DNA of 64,000 nt. Source: Bacteroidales bacterium (lineage in GTDB: Bacteria; Bacteroidota; Bacteroidia; Bacteroidales; UBA932). The notes under the pieces are model-generated. The model was not told the origin of the DNA. It worked only from the letters and a program-made list of their open reading frames with translations, and searched no databases. Shown piece by piece: positions 33,871 through 43,256 of this stretch (position 1 is the stretch's first letter; the number at the start of each line of letters is the position of its first letter). The translations under genes were made by a program, and so were the position numbers. The DNA is taken from the NCBI GenBank assembly GCA_024398125.1, contig JAKSJO010000009.1, positions 20,058 through 84,057 on the forward strand. Reading direction: 5' to 3'.

Positions 33871-35001
33871 TTACTTTATTCCGTATCCAAGTCTAGCCAT
33901 CCTTTGTATATATGCAGCATTTGACTCACCTGGACGCCTTTCTATCGGGTCTGCCTTATGGAGTTTGACGGCCCCACATTTTTTTGTTTTTGTATTGGAT
34001 ACAATAATTACATCTGAATATACACTGGATATTTTGTAGATATAGTTTGAGTAAGGAATTGTACTACTCAGTTGATTTCCACTTTCATCTAGAATCGCCC
34101 AACCGTCTTCGAATCCAAGAAGAAAATTGTTATTGCCGACTCGTAGTGTTTGATTGTAATTAGTAGATGCAAACAATGCATTCCCTTCCTTATCAATTAT
34201 AAGAGCGTCAAATTGACGATACGATTCTGGATCGCTACTACTTGGTCTCACAATGCATAGTCCACTTTTAAACTCTGCATACTCTCTGTTCTTAATCTTA
34301 ATGGAACCATATTTGTCTATAAAACATCCAACATCATTGGATTCACACCATGCATAGCCATCAGAAAACGAAGTCGCTTGATTAAAAGAGAATGGTATAA
34401 CGAGCTGTCCTGTCCTGTCAATAAAACCATATTTCCCGTCTTCGTTCATTACAACTGCTAACCCTTCAGAAAACGGTAAAGCGTCATTAAACTTTGCTGG
34501 TATTGCGTTTTCACCCTTAGTGTTTACATATCCAAATAGGCCGGAACTTGTATCCATGTATACCATTAATCCATCATGGAATGTGCCTTCTGCGATTTGG
34601 CCATCTTTCCCCTTGAATATGACATCTCCATAAGTGCTAACGACTTGGTATCTTCCTTCCCTATCCAATAATATGACAGATAGACTTTCAGAAAAGGAGT
34701 ATGCATCAATTTCATAAGTGAATACTTTTTCCCCCCTTGAATTGTAGAATGCTTTTTCTTCTCCAACATTAATTCTATCATTACTACAGTCTTCTCCAGG
34801 TATCTGAAATTTAAAAGGAATCACAATGCCTCCCTTAGTATTGATAGCTCCCCATAAACCATCCTTGCGAGCCCATGAAACGCCTTCGGAAAAACCGACG
34901 ATTTCATCGTAATCTGCTGCGATGATTAACTCTAGTTTCTCGGTTTGACCACTACAGATTAAAGAAAAAAGAGAAAAGAGAAAAATAAAATAGCGCTTCA
35001 T
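33871..35001 (-). CDS. Secreted WG-repeat protein
   Basis: 376 aa from the ATG at 35001 (MKRYFIFLFSLFSLICSGQ), a clear signal peptide; the frame continues 24 codons upstream but that part overlaps the neighbouring gene's 3' end. The body is built of WG-type repeats: GLWGAINTKGGIVIP, GLFGYVNTKGENAIP, GKYGFIDRTGQLVIPF, GCFIDKYGSIKIK and others, alternating with F-S-E/D-G-L/Y segments. WG repeats are thought to form beta-structured binding surfaces; no catalytic residues are seen. It is AT-rich. The start is 1 nt after the stop of the upstream lipoprotein gene, so they are co-transcribed. Confidence 0.85.
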   Translation of the reverse strand: MKRYFIFLFSLFSLICSGQTEKLELIIAADYDEIVGFSEGVSWARKDGLWGAINTKGGIVIPFKFQIPGEDCSNDRINVGEEKAFYNSRGEKVFTYEIDAYSFSESLSVILLDREGRYQVVSTYGDVIFKGKDGQIAEGTFHDGLMVYMDTSSGLFGYVNTKGENAIPAKFNDALPFSEGLAVVMNEDGKYGFIDRTGQLVIPFSFNQATSFSDGYAWCESNDVGCFIDKYGSIKIKNREYAEFKSGLCIVRPSSSDPESYRQFDALIIDKEGNALFASTNYNQTLRVGNNNFLLGFEDGWAILDESGNQLSSTIPYSNYIYKISSVYSDVIIVSNTKTKKCGAVKLHKADPIERRPGESNAAYIQRMARLGYGIK

Positions 35002-35002
35002 G

Positions 35003-36238
35003 TTACAGGTAGTTAGTTGTGTTGTTTCTTCTAATTTTTCTATCGAAATCATAAGACTTGACATAATTGCCATTCGGATTAATCACGGGAAGATGAACGT
35101 CTGAACTCATTACATCTTCTGTATCAAATGCAGCCTTACCCATCATGGTTTCAAATTCAACAATGTTGCTCTCATTTTTTTTATGGGCTTTTTGATATAA
35201 TTCGTATTCTTTGAGAAAAAGTTCCTTCATTCTGTTTTCTACGATTATTGGCAATGTCTGATTCCATGGAACATAATCATTGTCAGCATATTCAACAATC
35301 ATTTTATCCCTGACTGATATGTATTTAGAAATACTCATATCCTCTTGCGCTTCCCAATAATCATATATTAGGTGAGGTACTTTGTTTTTCAAGAAGGTGA
35401 GATAGTCCGGGATAACATAGAGAACTTCATAATACCAATCAAAAGACTCTTCAAATGATTTGTATGGAGAGGAACCCTTATATGAATTATTAAAGTCGGA
35501 TGCGTATTTGAGTTCAAAAACACTGTCGAAATATCCAGGCATATATGTTTTTGAAGGATTAGAAAGGCTCCATTTACCATCTCCAAAAGCATACATGGTA
35601 TATTGTCCCGCCCAATGGTATGTACTTCCTCTTCTTAATTCCTCTCCGTCTTTTGTGGTCAAGGTTACTTTGAACTCAAGTTTCTCGAATCCTATTTCAT
35701 TGAACATTTCCTGATTCTTGATAGGAAGAGTAAATGCGATACCCGAATAGTAGCTAGGACTGTTATATCCAAAATTGAATGAACAGACTTCAGGATGTTT
35801 AAAGATTGAAGAATAGTTGTACTCCGGTGCATCGCAGACTTTAAATGTATCGATTATTCGCTTAAAGTGATTAGATACGCTATCAATTTGAGCTTGATGG
35901 TGAATCATTTTTTTCTTCCACGACAATCTGTTATCATTTATATATGATTCCATTTCGGAGGATCCCCAGTAGTTGAATAGCGCATACATCCTATTATACG
36001 TAACATCCTTGTATGTGATTTTGTCGTATTCATCCGAGTTGTAAATGATTCGCGCACGTATCTTGTCGTAAAAGAACCTAAACGATGGTATAGTGTTAGA
36101 TATAGATAAGACTTCTTCAGCACTTAGGTCTTCATAGATGCTCTTATCCATTATTTCTTTATTAGGAGTACAAGATTGCACAATAATTGACACTATAAAG
36201 AATAAATGAATGATGAGTGGTCTAGTTGATAGTTTCAT
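35003..36238 (-). CDS. Unrecognised lipoprotein
   Basis: 411 aa from ATG 36238 (MKLSTRPLIIHLFFIVSII). The lipobox VQSC predicts a lipoprotein with the mature protein in the periplasm or on the outer membrane. I do not recognise a domain. The sequence is rich in Tyr, Asn, Ser and Lys, has helical charged stretches (KKKMIHHQAQIDSVSNHFKR) and a central region with aromatic-rich beta pattern (STYHWAGQYTMYAFGDGKW). Two further in-frame ATG codons lie up to 6 codons upstream (36256, 36244) but would put charged residues before the signal. It sits between the FRG gene (30 nt) and the WG-repeat gene (1 nt), so a shared function is plausible. Confidence 0.7.
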   Translation of the reverse strand: MKLSTRPLIIHLFFIVSIIVQSCTPNKEIMDKSIYEDLSAEEVLSISNTIPSFRFFYDKIRARIIYNSDEYDKITYKDVTYNRMYALFNYWGSSEMESYINDNRLSWKKKMIHHQAQIDSVSNHFKRIIDTFKVCDAPEYNYSSIFKHPEVCSFNFGYNSPSYYSGIAFTLPIKNQEMFNEIGFEKLEFKVTLTTKDGEELRRGSTYHWAGQYTMYAFGDGKWSLSNPSKTYMPGYFDSVFELKYASDFNNSYKGSSPYKSFEESFDWYYEVLYVIPDYLTFLKNKVPHLIYDYWEAQEDMSISKYISVRDKMIVEYADNDYVPWNQTLPIIVENRMKELFLKEYELYQKAHKKNESNIVEFETMMGKAAFDTEDVMSSDVHLPVINPNGNYVKSYDFDRKIRRNNTTNYL

Positions 36239-36268
36239 ATGCATTAGAGGACACATTGATATTTGAGA

Positions 36269-37429
36269 TTAACATAATTCAGAATACTTCCTCTTTAGCA
36301 TTTCCATTGACTTATCCAGTTCGGGAAAAACGTAGGATTCATTTATGCCTACATGAGATAGTTCTTCCAATAATTGTGTCTTCAAAGATGACGGAATTGT
36401 GATTCTAACCATAGGGTTAGGCGCTATCGGACAATTAATAATAGTACCATTCATACCAAATAAGTAAAAAGCCCCAGTTTGATTCTTTATGCGTTCATTG
36501 CTCATTTTAGGCAAAACGCATATTACTTTTGCCAGGCTGTTTTTTGTGATGCTTCTTCCATCGAAGTACCCTAGTTCCTTTTTGACGTCGTCCAATAAAT
36601 TCTTTTTGACTGAACTAGAAAAAGATCTATCTTGTTTTGCTAGGTTAGATAATACGCATACGTCATTGCTGTCATAGTAGGAGATGGTGTCTTTGCACTC
36701 CGCAAATAACAAGACCTCCCCATCGTTATTTGGTTCGGAGATACAAGCAAAATAAAGAGCAATCAAGGGATTCTCAGTAATATCAAGCAATCGGGTTGGC
36801 ATTGAGTAATGCTGCATTTTGACTAATGTGTCAAATGTGGATAAACCAGAAGGAAAATCCTCTGGACGTTTTCTTATTGCTTCGTGAAAAAGGATATCCT
36901 CAAAGATAACTAGTGGCGACTTAGGAGTTTTGCTCCTATATATAGAAGGAATGCATACGTAACTGCCATTTGAATGCCCTCGATAAAATAGCTTGTATGA
37001 TTCAATAATCTCTAAACCGGAAATGATTGATATGTATTTAGATAATGATGAGACAGTATGTATCAAAGAACTTGTATCTCTAGATACCTGTTCAATGTCT
37101 TTTGCATCGACAAGATATAATTCTCCGTTATGAATATATGCACAATTGACCCGTGCTGCCTTACAGGCACTTTGATAAAGATTAATAGCAGAGGTAAGGG
37201 AGCCAGGAGCATGTTTATAAATATCGAGTGTCGTTACTATGTAGATCTCTATTATGTGATGATTCCTATCTTCAATGACAACATCAAGATTGATGTATTT
37301 ATCTCGATATCTAAGGTGCTTATGGTATAATAGTTCAGCTTCTGCCCTGATGCTAAGAAGATAGTCGGATAGCTTTTCTACTACACTGTTGTAGTATCCT
37401 TGTTCATTTTGGTTACAAATATGATTCAT
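36269..37429 (-). CDS. FRG-domain protein with N-terminal nuclease-like region
   Basis: 386 aa, no signal peptide, so cytoplasmic. The FRG domain is clear: LFYRGHSNGSYVCIPSIYR (Y149-R150-G151), then FDTLVKMQHYSMPTRLLD with D216, and NPLIALYFAC. FRG proteins are common in accessory regions and are of unsettled biochemical activity. Residues 1-115 are a separate region. D49 in INLDVVI, E61 and Y63 in IIEIYIV, then AINLYQSACKAARVNCAY and HNGELYLVD, resemble the order of a PD-(D/E)XK fold such as the HsdR N-terminus, but the lysine is replaced by tyrosine. This fold call is my inference. It is the only cytoplasmic product of the island. Confidence 0.82.
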   Translation of the reverse strand: MNHICNQNEQGYYNSVVEKLSDYLLSIRAEAELLYHKHLRYRDKYINLDVVIEDRNHHIIEIYIVTTLDIYKHAPGSLTSAINLYQSACKAARVNCAYIHNGELYLVDAKDIEQVSRDTSSLIHTVSSLSKYISIISGLEIIESYKLFYRGHSNGSYVCIPSIYRSKTPKSPLVIFEDILFHEAIRKRPEDFPSGLSTFDTLVKMQHYSMPTRLLDITENPLIALYFACISEPNNDGEVLLFAECKDTISYYDSNDVCVLSNLAKQDRSFSSSVKKNLLDDVKKELGYFDGRSITKNSLAKVICVLPKMSNERIKNQTGAFYLFGMNGTIINCPIAPNPMVRITIPSSLKTQLLEELSHVGINESYVFPELDKSMEMLKRKYSELC

Positions 37430-37445
37430 TCGACAATGCTATTAC

Positions 37446-38249
37446 CTAGTCAACATCGTGAACACATCTTACAGAATACCCGTTGGCAGGTGTCCTATCG
37501 TTGAATATCTCACTTGTACTTTCTCCGATTGCTAATGCAGATGCTTGTACTCGAGTGTCCTCGCGTCCTATTATTGGACCGTCAGTTGGCTGCTTGCTAT
37601 TGCACATGGTAGATGACCAATAGAAGCCTGCTACATTATGGTCTCGTGAAGTTCCATAATACTGATGAGTCCATCCTGCGGCTGGAAAGAAAACACCGGT
37701 ACCAGGGGTCGTATCATCATTCATTCCGAAGAATTCAGAACCGGTGTATACAATGGATCCTGCATATGAGCCCGTTGTGGTCCATCCATATCCTCCATGC
37801 TTGCCGACAATCAACGCCTCCATTTCGTTTGACGTTGGAAGACGCCAACCACTAGGGCAGGGACCTCGGTTATTGTTCCATGATTCCCCTTCGAAATTAC
37901 CAACAATGACATTATTGTCATACCAGAATTTTGGTTTTGCTTCATTGTAGTATTTATTCTTGCCTGACTTATTTACTTCAACATCACCATCTCCCCACTG
38001 ATATAGTCTACCAAGGCGATGATCATCGCTAGTCGATATTTCACCAACGGCATCAAAGCCAGCATTTACAGGGGCCCAGTGTAGGTATGTGTATGGTGTG
38101 CCTGGGTCGCCGTCCCAATCACCTAATACAACAATTGATTTATCCCACTCTTGACCATTATTGAGATATGGGATGGGCTTGATTTTAGAGCCACAACCAG
38201 TTAAAACAAGACAAGAGAAAAGAAGGAGAGGAAGGCCGGTTTTAAACAT
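37446..38249 (-). CDS. FISUMP-domain lipoprotein
   Basis: 267 aa. SPII signal with lipobox LTGC (MFKTGLPLLLFSCLVLTGC). One FISUMP module: WAPVNAGFDA near residue 58, YQWGDGDVEV, CPSGWRLPTSNEMEALI around 135, GVFFPAAGWTHQYYG, GFYWSSTMCN and the closing NGYSVRCVHDVD. It is the promoter-proximal gene of the island, 16 nt before the FRG gene. Probably surface-exposed; function unknown. AT-rich codon use. It is a paralogue in domain terms of the island's last gene, though shorter and with one module. Confidence 0.85.
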   Translation of the reverse strand: MFKTGLPLLLFSCLVLTGCGSKIKPIPYLNNGQEWDKSIVVLGDWDGDPGTPYTYLHWAPVNAGFDAVGEISTSDDHRLGRLYQWGDGDVEVNKSGKNKYYNEAKPKFWYDNNVIVGNFEGESWNNNRGPCPSGWRLPTSNEMEALIVGKHGGYGWTTTGSYAGSIVYTGSEFFGMNDDTTPGTGVFFPAAGWTHQYYGTSRDHNVAGFYWSSTMCNSKQPTDGPIIGREDTRVQASALAIGESTSEIFNDRTPANGYSVRCVHDVD

Positions 38250-38302
38250 TTATCGAAACATTGAGTCCTGCAACTCCCTATCAGAACAGGTACAAAAAAA
38301 GA

Positions 38303-38383
38303 CGTGGGAGTCATACTGTTGCTTATCTCTAGTACAGGCCTTGGCGAGCCAATCAGAAAGATAAGCAACGCAGCTAGCCCACG
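38303..38383. repeat. Nested stem-loop element, right flank of AT-rich island
   Basis: Outer pair CGTGGG (38303-38308)/CCCACG (38378-38383); middle pair of 11 bp GTTGCTTATCT (38318-38328)/AGATAAGCAAC (38359-38369); inner hairpin TTGGC-GA-GCCAA. It lies upstream of the FISUMP lipoprotein gene in noncoding DNA and may be a structured RNA or a palindromic mobile element. Confidence 0.7.
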
Positions 38384-38404
38384 CCAGGGATGATATACAG
38401 TATA

Positions 38405-38424
38405 CTCCACGCCATGGCGTGGAG
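38405..38424. repeat. Perfect 20-bp palindrome
   Basis: CTCCACGCCATGGCGTGGAG is fully self-complementary. It resembles in sequence the CCCACGC...GCGTGGG hairpin of the left flank element. Confidence 0.8.
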
Positions 38425-38687
38425 ACTGAATCGTCATCACAATGTGGACGTCCTCGTTGCCGCTTCTTCTTCTGATTTAGTTAAACCGCCAAGTTTGTAC
38501 TAAGAAGAAAAACGTCAAGTAACGTCTTTAGTATGTAATCGCCCACCCAACCCTGCTGTCAATCCGTTCAATCAATGACTGATTTCAATTGTGGACTGAC
38601 AATACGGACTAGCTGTGCAAGACAAAAATAGTAAAAAAATGACTCAATCAGCACACTAATAGCGAAAACGTTTTATGTAAGAACAAA
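38425..38687. other. Noncoding AT-rich stretch
   Basis: I see no gene, tRNA or clear promoter here. It probably holds the control region of the minus-strand island operon, but no TAnnTTTG box at a sensible distance is evident. Confidence 0.5.
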
Positions 38688-38723
38688 AAAGTTGGAAGAA
38701 AGCATCAGCTTCCTTCCAACTTT
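38688..38723 (-). terminator. Terminator after S9 peptidase gene
   Basis: Stem AAGTTGGAAG / CTTCCAACTT; on the minus strand it is followed by a T-rich run. It lies 22 nt after the peptidase stop. Confidence 0.8.
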
Positions 38724-38745
38724 CAAGCAGAATTCTATAGAAATA

Positions 38746-41094
38746 CTAGCGGGCTCCGGCAGGGAGGTGCTCGAGCCAGTATTTGAGCATGGTCTGGTAG
38801 AGGTGATGAGAGGTGTTCTCACGCTCCGAGATTCCGTGGGTGCGCATAGGGTAGGTCATAAGCGAGAACATCTTGTCCTGCTTTACGAGCTCGTTGACGA
38901 GCATCTCGCAGCTCTGGTAGTGGACGTTGTCGTCGCCTGTTCCGTGGATGAGGAAGAGGTTGCCCTTGAGGCCTGCGGCGTAGTTGATAGGGGAGCCCTC
39001 ATAGTAACCCTTTGGGTTGGTCTGAGGCATGCCCTGGTATCTCTCCTGGTAGATGGTGTCGTAAAGGTACTGTGAGTATACGCCGGCTACGGCGATGCCA
39101 GTGTTGTAGATGTCTGGGTACTTGAACATGAGGTGAGCGGTAGATGAACCGCCGCCGCTCCATCCCCATACGCCGATACGATCTGGGTCCACGAAGTCGA
39201 ACATCTCTTCGATCTTCTTAACGGCCTTTGCGTGGTCGTCGATCGCGAGGGCTCCGACCTTGCCGTAGATGCTCTTTCTCCACTCGCGTCCGCGGTAGTT
39301 ATGGGTTCCGCGAGGGTCTACGCTCATCACTATGTAACCGTTCTCGTTGAGGACGCGGTTGTAGATGTCGGTGCTCCAGCTGTTCTGGACGGTAGAAGAA
39401 GCTGGCTCGCCATAGACATTGAAGATCACAGGATACTTCTTGCCCGGGTCGAAGTTCCTAGGCTTGAGCATCCATGCGTCAAGCTCGATCTCGCCTATGT
39501 TGACCTTGAAATACTCGCGGTAGTTGAATCCCCATGAGTCGAAATCGGCCTTGACCTCAGCGCCGTCGGTATAGGTTACGACAGTCTTGTGGTTCGGAAG
39601 GGTGATGAGCTCGCTCTGGGTAGGGGTCCATGCATTCGAGAAGCTGTGTACGGCATACTTGCAGTCCTCGGAAATCGAGTATGTATGTGAACCGACAAGT
39701 CCCTCGGGGGTGAGGCGCTCGTCCTTGCCCTTGCCGTCCAGGCGGCTGCGGTAGAGGTACTTCTCGGTTGCGTTGAACTCTGATGCCATGTAGTATACAT
39801 AGCCGCCCTTGATGTCGATGCGGAGGATGCCCATCACGTCGAATGCGCCCTTTGTGATAGGAGTCTCACTCTTGCCGTCACGTGACATGCGGTAGAGGTG
39901 GAGCCATCCGTCCTTCTCGCTTGTCCATGTGAAGTATTTGCTGCCTTCCATCCATACGATGTTGTCGTGGATGTCAAGGAATGCATCGTCCTTGTCGGTC
40001 AGGAAGTTGTCAAGCTCCATGGTTACAGCGTCTCCGTACCATACGGTATTGGTGTTCTGGAGTCGGTTGAGCTGCTGGATCATGAGAACGCCGGTTCCGC
40101 TGTCTGGAACGAAATCCATACGGGCGATATAGTTGTTGCGTGGGTCGCCTGGGATGTTGAACCAGCGGGTAGCGCCATCCTCGACTTCAACGACACCGAC
40201 TTTTACCGCGCTGTTTGTGGTACCTGCCTTAGGATAAGGGAAAGGCACTACGAACGAGTATACTGAGTCGATGTTGTTGATAATGTTGAACACTCCGGTA
40301 CCTTCGGTATCGGAATTCCAGAAAGCGATGCGCTTGCTGTCCGGACTCCAGCGGAAGCCGTCGCGGCAGCTGAGTTCTTCTTCGTATACCCAGTCAAAGG
40401 TTCCGTTGATGATCACGTCGTCGCCGTCAGTGGTAAGCGCCTTTCTTGCGCCTGTTGCAAGGTCTTCTACGTAGATGTTGTTGTAGTATACGTATGCGGC
40501 CTTGGTGCCGTCAGGGGATATCTTCGCGAACATGAGACGGCTCTCGTCCAGACCCTTGCCGAGCTGGGTAAGCTTGTCGGTCTTGAGGTCGAGCACCCAG
40601 TAGTCTCCACGTGTGTTGTATCGCCAAACGCGTGCGGTGTTGGTGAAGATAAGAAGCTTGCTGCGGTCTGCTGACCAGGTGTAGCTGCTGACATTGAGCG
40701 GCTTGCTTTCGCCTTTCGGAATGAGCTGTTCGGCACGTACCAGTACGGTCTTCTTTCCTGTCTTGATATCGTTGGAAACGATGTCCATGCCGGCATCGAT
40801 TCCTGATGCGCTCCTGTTTCCTGCAACAGCGGATGGCTGGTTGTCATCCTGCGCTGCACCGGCTTTCTGGGTGGAAGCGACAGCACGCTGGCTGGGCTCG
40901 AAGGTATCGTATGACGATCCTGTCGTCCAGCTGATTCTAGGAGCGGACTTGCCTGGAGTGAATGGGCTGCGGCCGAACATCGCGTCAAGGGTAAGGACCT
41001 TGTCCTTGTTTGACTGCTGAGCTGGCTGAGCGGTGAGAGAGGCTGCTCCGATGAGGATTGCAGCTGCACTGATAATCAGTTTTCTTGTATTCAT
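38746..41094 (-). CDS. S9-family dipeptidyl peptidase (DPP-IV type)
   Basis: 782 aa. Signal peptide, then an eight-bladed beta-propeller (about 60-530) and an alpha/beta-hydrolase domain. Catalytic triad: S646 in GWSGGG, D721 in HGTGDDNVH, H753 in RTHGI; the Asp-His spacing equals that of human DPP-IV. The DxxEExSCRDGFRW region (EELSCRDGFRW) holds the Glu pair that reads the substrate N-terminus. It cleaves X-Pro dipeptides (or tripeptides, as PtpA) from peptides in the periplasm or at the surface. A single gene with its own terminator. DPP-IV and prolyl tripeptidyl peptidase cannot be separated with certainty. Confidence 0.92.
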   Translation of the reverse strand: MNTRKLIISAAAILIGAASLTAQPAQQSNKDKVLTLDAMFGRSPFTPGKSAPRISWTTGSSYDTFEPSQRAVASTQKAGAAQDDNQPSAVAGNRSASGIDAGMDIVSNDIKTGKKTVLVRAEQLIPKGESKPLNVSSYTWSADRSKLLIFTNTARVWRYNTRGDYWVLDLKTDKLTQLGKGLDESRLMFAKISPDGTKAAYVYYNNIYVEDLATGARKALTTDGDDVIINGTFDWVYEEELSCRDGFRWSPDSKRIAFWNSDTEGTGVFNIINNIDSVYSFVVPFPYPKAGTTNSAVKVGVVEVEDGATRWFNIPGDPRNNYIARMDFVPDSGTGVLMIQQLNRLQNTNTVWYGDAVTMELDNFLTDKDDAFLDIHDNIVWMEGSKYFTWTSEKDGWLHLYRMSRDGKSETPITKGAFDVMGILRIDIKGGYVYYMASEFNATEKYLYRSRLDGKGKDERLTPEGLVGSHTYSISEDCKYAVHSFSNAWTPTQSELITLPNHKTVVTYTDGAEVKADFDSWGFNYREYFKVNIGEIELDAWMLKPRNFDPGKKYPVIFNVYGEPASSTVQNSWSTDIYNRVLNENGYIVMSVDPRGTHNYRGREWRKSIYGKVGALAIDDHAKAVKKIEEMFDFVDPDRIGVWGWSGGGSSTAHLMFKYPDIYNTGIAVAGVYSQYLYDTIYQERYQGMPQTNPKGYYEGSPINYAAGLKGNLFLIHGTGDDNVHYQSCEMLVNELVKQDKMFSLMTYPMRTHGISERENTSHHLYQTMLKYWLEHLPAGAR

Positions 41095-41150
41095 TTCGAT
41101 AGGTTTTTCTTCCGTTTCGCGGCCTTTTGCTGACTTTTAGGCAACAAAAA

Positions 41151-41173
41151 AAGGCTGAATTGAATTCAGCCTT
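41151..41173 (-). terminator. Terminator after SDR gene
   Basis: AAGGCTGAAT/ATTCAGCCTT stem; on the minus strand it is followed by a TTTTTTTG run. It lies 23 nt after the SDR stop. Confidence 0.8.
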
Positions 41174-41196
41174 AAAATTAGCATATATTTCTTAGA

Positions 41197-41970
41197 TTAC
41201 ATAGCGGTATAACCACCATCGACAGGGAGGATGACGCCGTTAACGTAAGATGATGCAGGTGAAGAGAGGAAGATTGCAGCGGTGTCGAGCTCGCCTTCCT
41301 TACCGTAACGTGACATAGGGATCACGGTCTTTGCATACTGTACGAAGAAATCAGACTTGAGGGTCTCCTCGGTGAGTGGGGTATAGAAGTAACCTGGGCA
41401 GATTGCGTTGACAGTGATGCCTTTCTCTGACCATTCTGATGCAAGGGCACGGGTAAGGTTTACAACGCCACCCTTTGCAGCATGATATGCTGATGAAGGA
41501 GCGATCTTGTTACCAACCATACCGTACATTGATGCGATATTGATGATACGGCCGTAACCTGCAGGGATCATGGCCTTCTTTGCGATTGAGCGAGCCATCT
41601 TGAATGTTCCGAAGAGGTCGATGTTCATCTCGTTTGCGAATACAGCGTCTGGCATGTCCTCTGCTGGAGTCACACCACCGGTGCCGGCGTTGTTGATGAG
41701 GATGTCGATGCGGCCGAACTTTGCGAGAATTGTGTCTACGGCAGCTTCTACGCGATCGGTATCGGTGATGTCGCAAGGAACGCCGATAGCTTCAACGCCG
41801 AACTCGGCGGTGATGCTTGCAGCTACTTCCTCGATGAGGTTCTGTCTGCGTGCGAGTGCAACGATCTTTGCTCCCTGTGAAGCGAGAGCCTTTGCCATCT
41901 GTACACCAAGACCGGTTGAGCATCCGGTTACTACGGCTACCTGGCCACTAAGGTCAAAATAATTCTTCAT
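41197..41970 (-). CDS. Short-chain dehydrogenase, gluconate 5-dehydrogenase-like
   Basis: 257 aa classical SDR. TGCSTGLG at 15-22 is the cofactor site, NNAG at 93-96, S147, and Y162-x3-K166 the catalytic residues. The start FDLSGQVAVVTG and the end SYVNGVILPVDGGYTAM are like those of 5-keto-gluconate reductases and other sugar-acid SDRs, but substrate cannot be set by sequence. A well-formed promoter lies upstream and a terminator downstream, so it is transcribed alone. Confidence 0.88.
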   Translation of the reverse strand: MKNYFDLSGQVAVVTGCSTGLGVQMAKALASQGAKIVALARRQNLIEEVAASITAEFGVEAIGVPCDITDTDRVEAAVDTILAKFGRIDILINNAGTGGVTPAEDMPDAVFANEMNIDLFGTFKMARSIAKKAMIPAGYGRIINIASMYGMVGNKIAPSSAYHAAKGGVVNLTRALASEWSEKGITVNAICPGYFYTPLTEETLKSDFFVQYAKTVIPMSRYGKEGELDTAAIFLSSPASSYVNGVILPVDGGYTAM

Positions 41971-42024
41971 TGTAAAGTGGTTTGATTATTATAAGTTCGT
42001 TTTAGGGGGCTAATCTGCCTTTTA

Positions 42025-42056
42025 CAAATGTATTGAATAAAAATGTAAAAAGCAAA
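42025..42056 (-). promoter_or_regulatory. Promoter for SDR gene
   Basis: On the minus strand, -33 TTTG (42056-42053), 20-nt spacer, -7 box TACATTTG (42032-42025), then 54 nt to the ATG. Confidence 0.75.
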
Positions 42057-42085
42057 TCGGTCATTTTCGGCACGATGCAAAAAGA

Positions 42086-42111
42086 AAGGCGACCGCCGAA
42101 GCGATCGCCTT
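42086..42111 (-). terminator. Terminator after gapA
   Basis: AAGGCGA-C-CGC CGAA GCG-A-TCGCCTT hairpin, 24 nt after the gapA stop, with TTTCTTTTTG following on the minus strand. Confidence 0.8.
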
Positions 42112-42135
42112 ATAAGGTATATTCCGAAGGGGAAA

Positions 42136-43149
<1,014 letters not shown>

Positions 43150-43201
43150 TTATAATTGTTAAACAAAAATTCGTGTACTGGGATTTCTTATTAAATCCGC
43201 G

Positions 43202-43209
43202 CAAATTTA
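43202..43209 (-). promoter_or_regulatory. -7 box for gapA
   Basis: TAAATTTG on the minus strand, 67 nt before gapA, divergent from the surE box 22 nt away. Confidence 0.6.
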
Positions 43210-43231
43210 CTAAATAAAGTCCATAATTCAA

Positions 43232-43239
43232 TATCTTTG
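43232..43239 (+). promoter_or_regulatory. -7 box for surE-lpxB
   Basis: TATCTTTG, 17 nt before the surE ATG at 43257. Confidence 0.65.
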
Positions 43240-43256
43240 TACAAAAATAATGATGC

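Noticed and set aside
32429-38249. Prophage or integrative element
   Set aside because: No integrase, transposase, phage structural or conjugation gene is present; only base composition and flanking palindromes hint at transfer.
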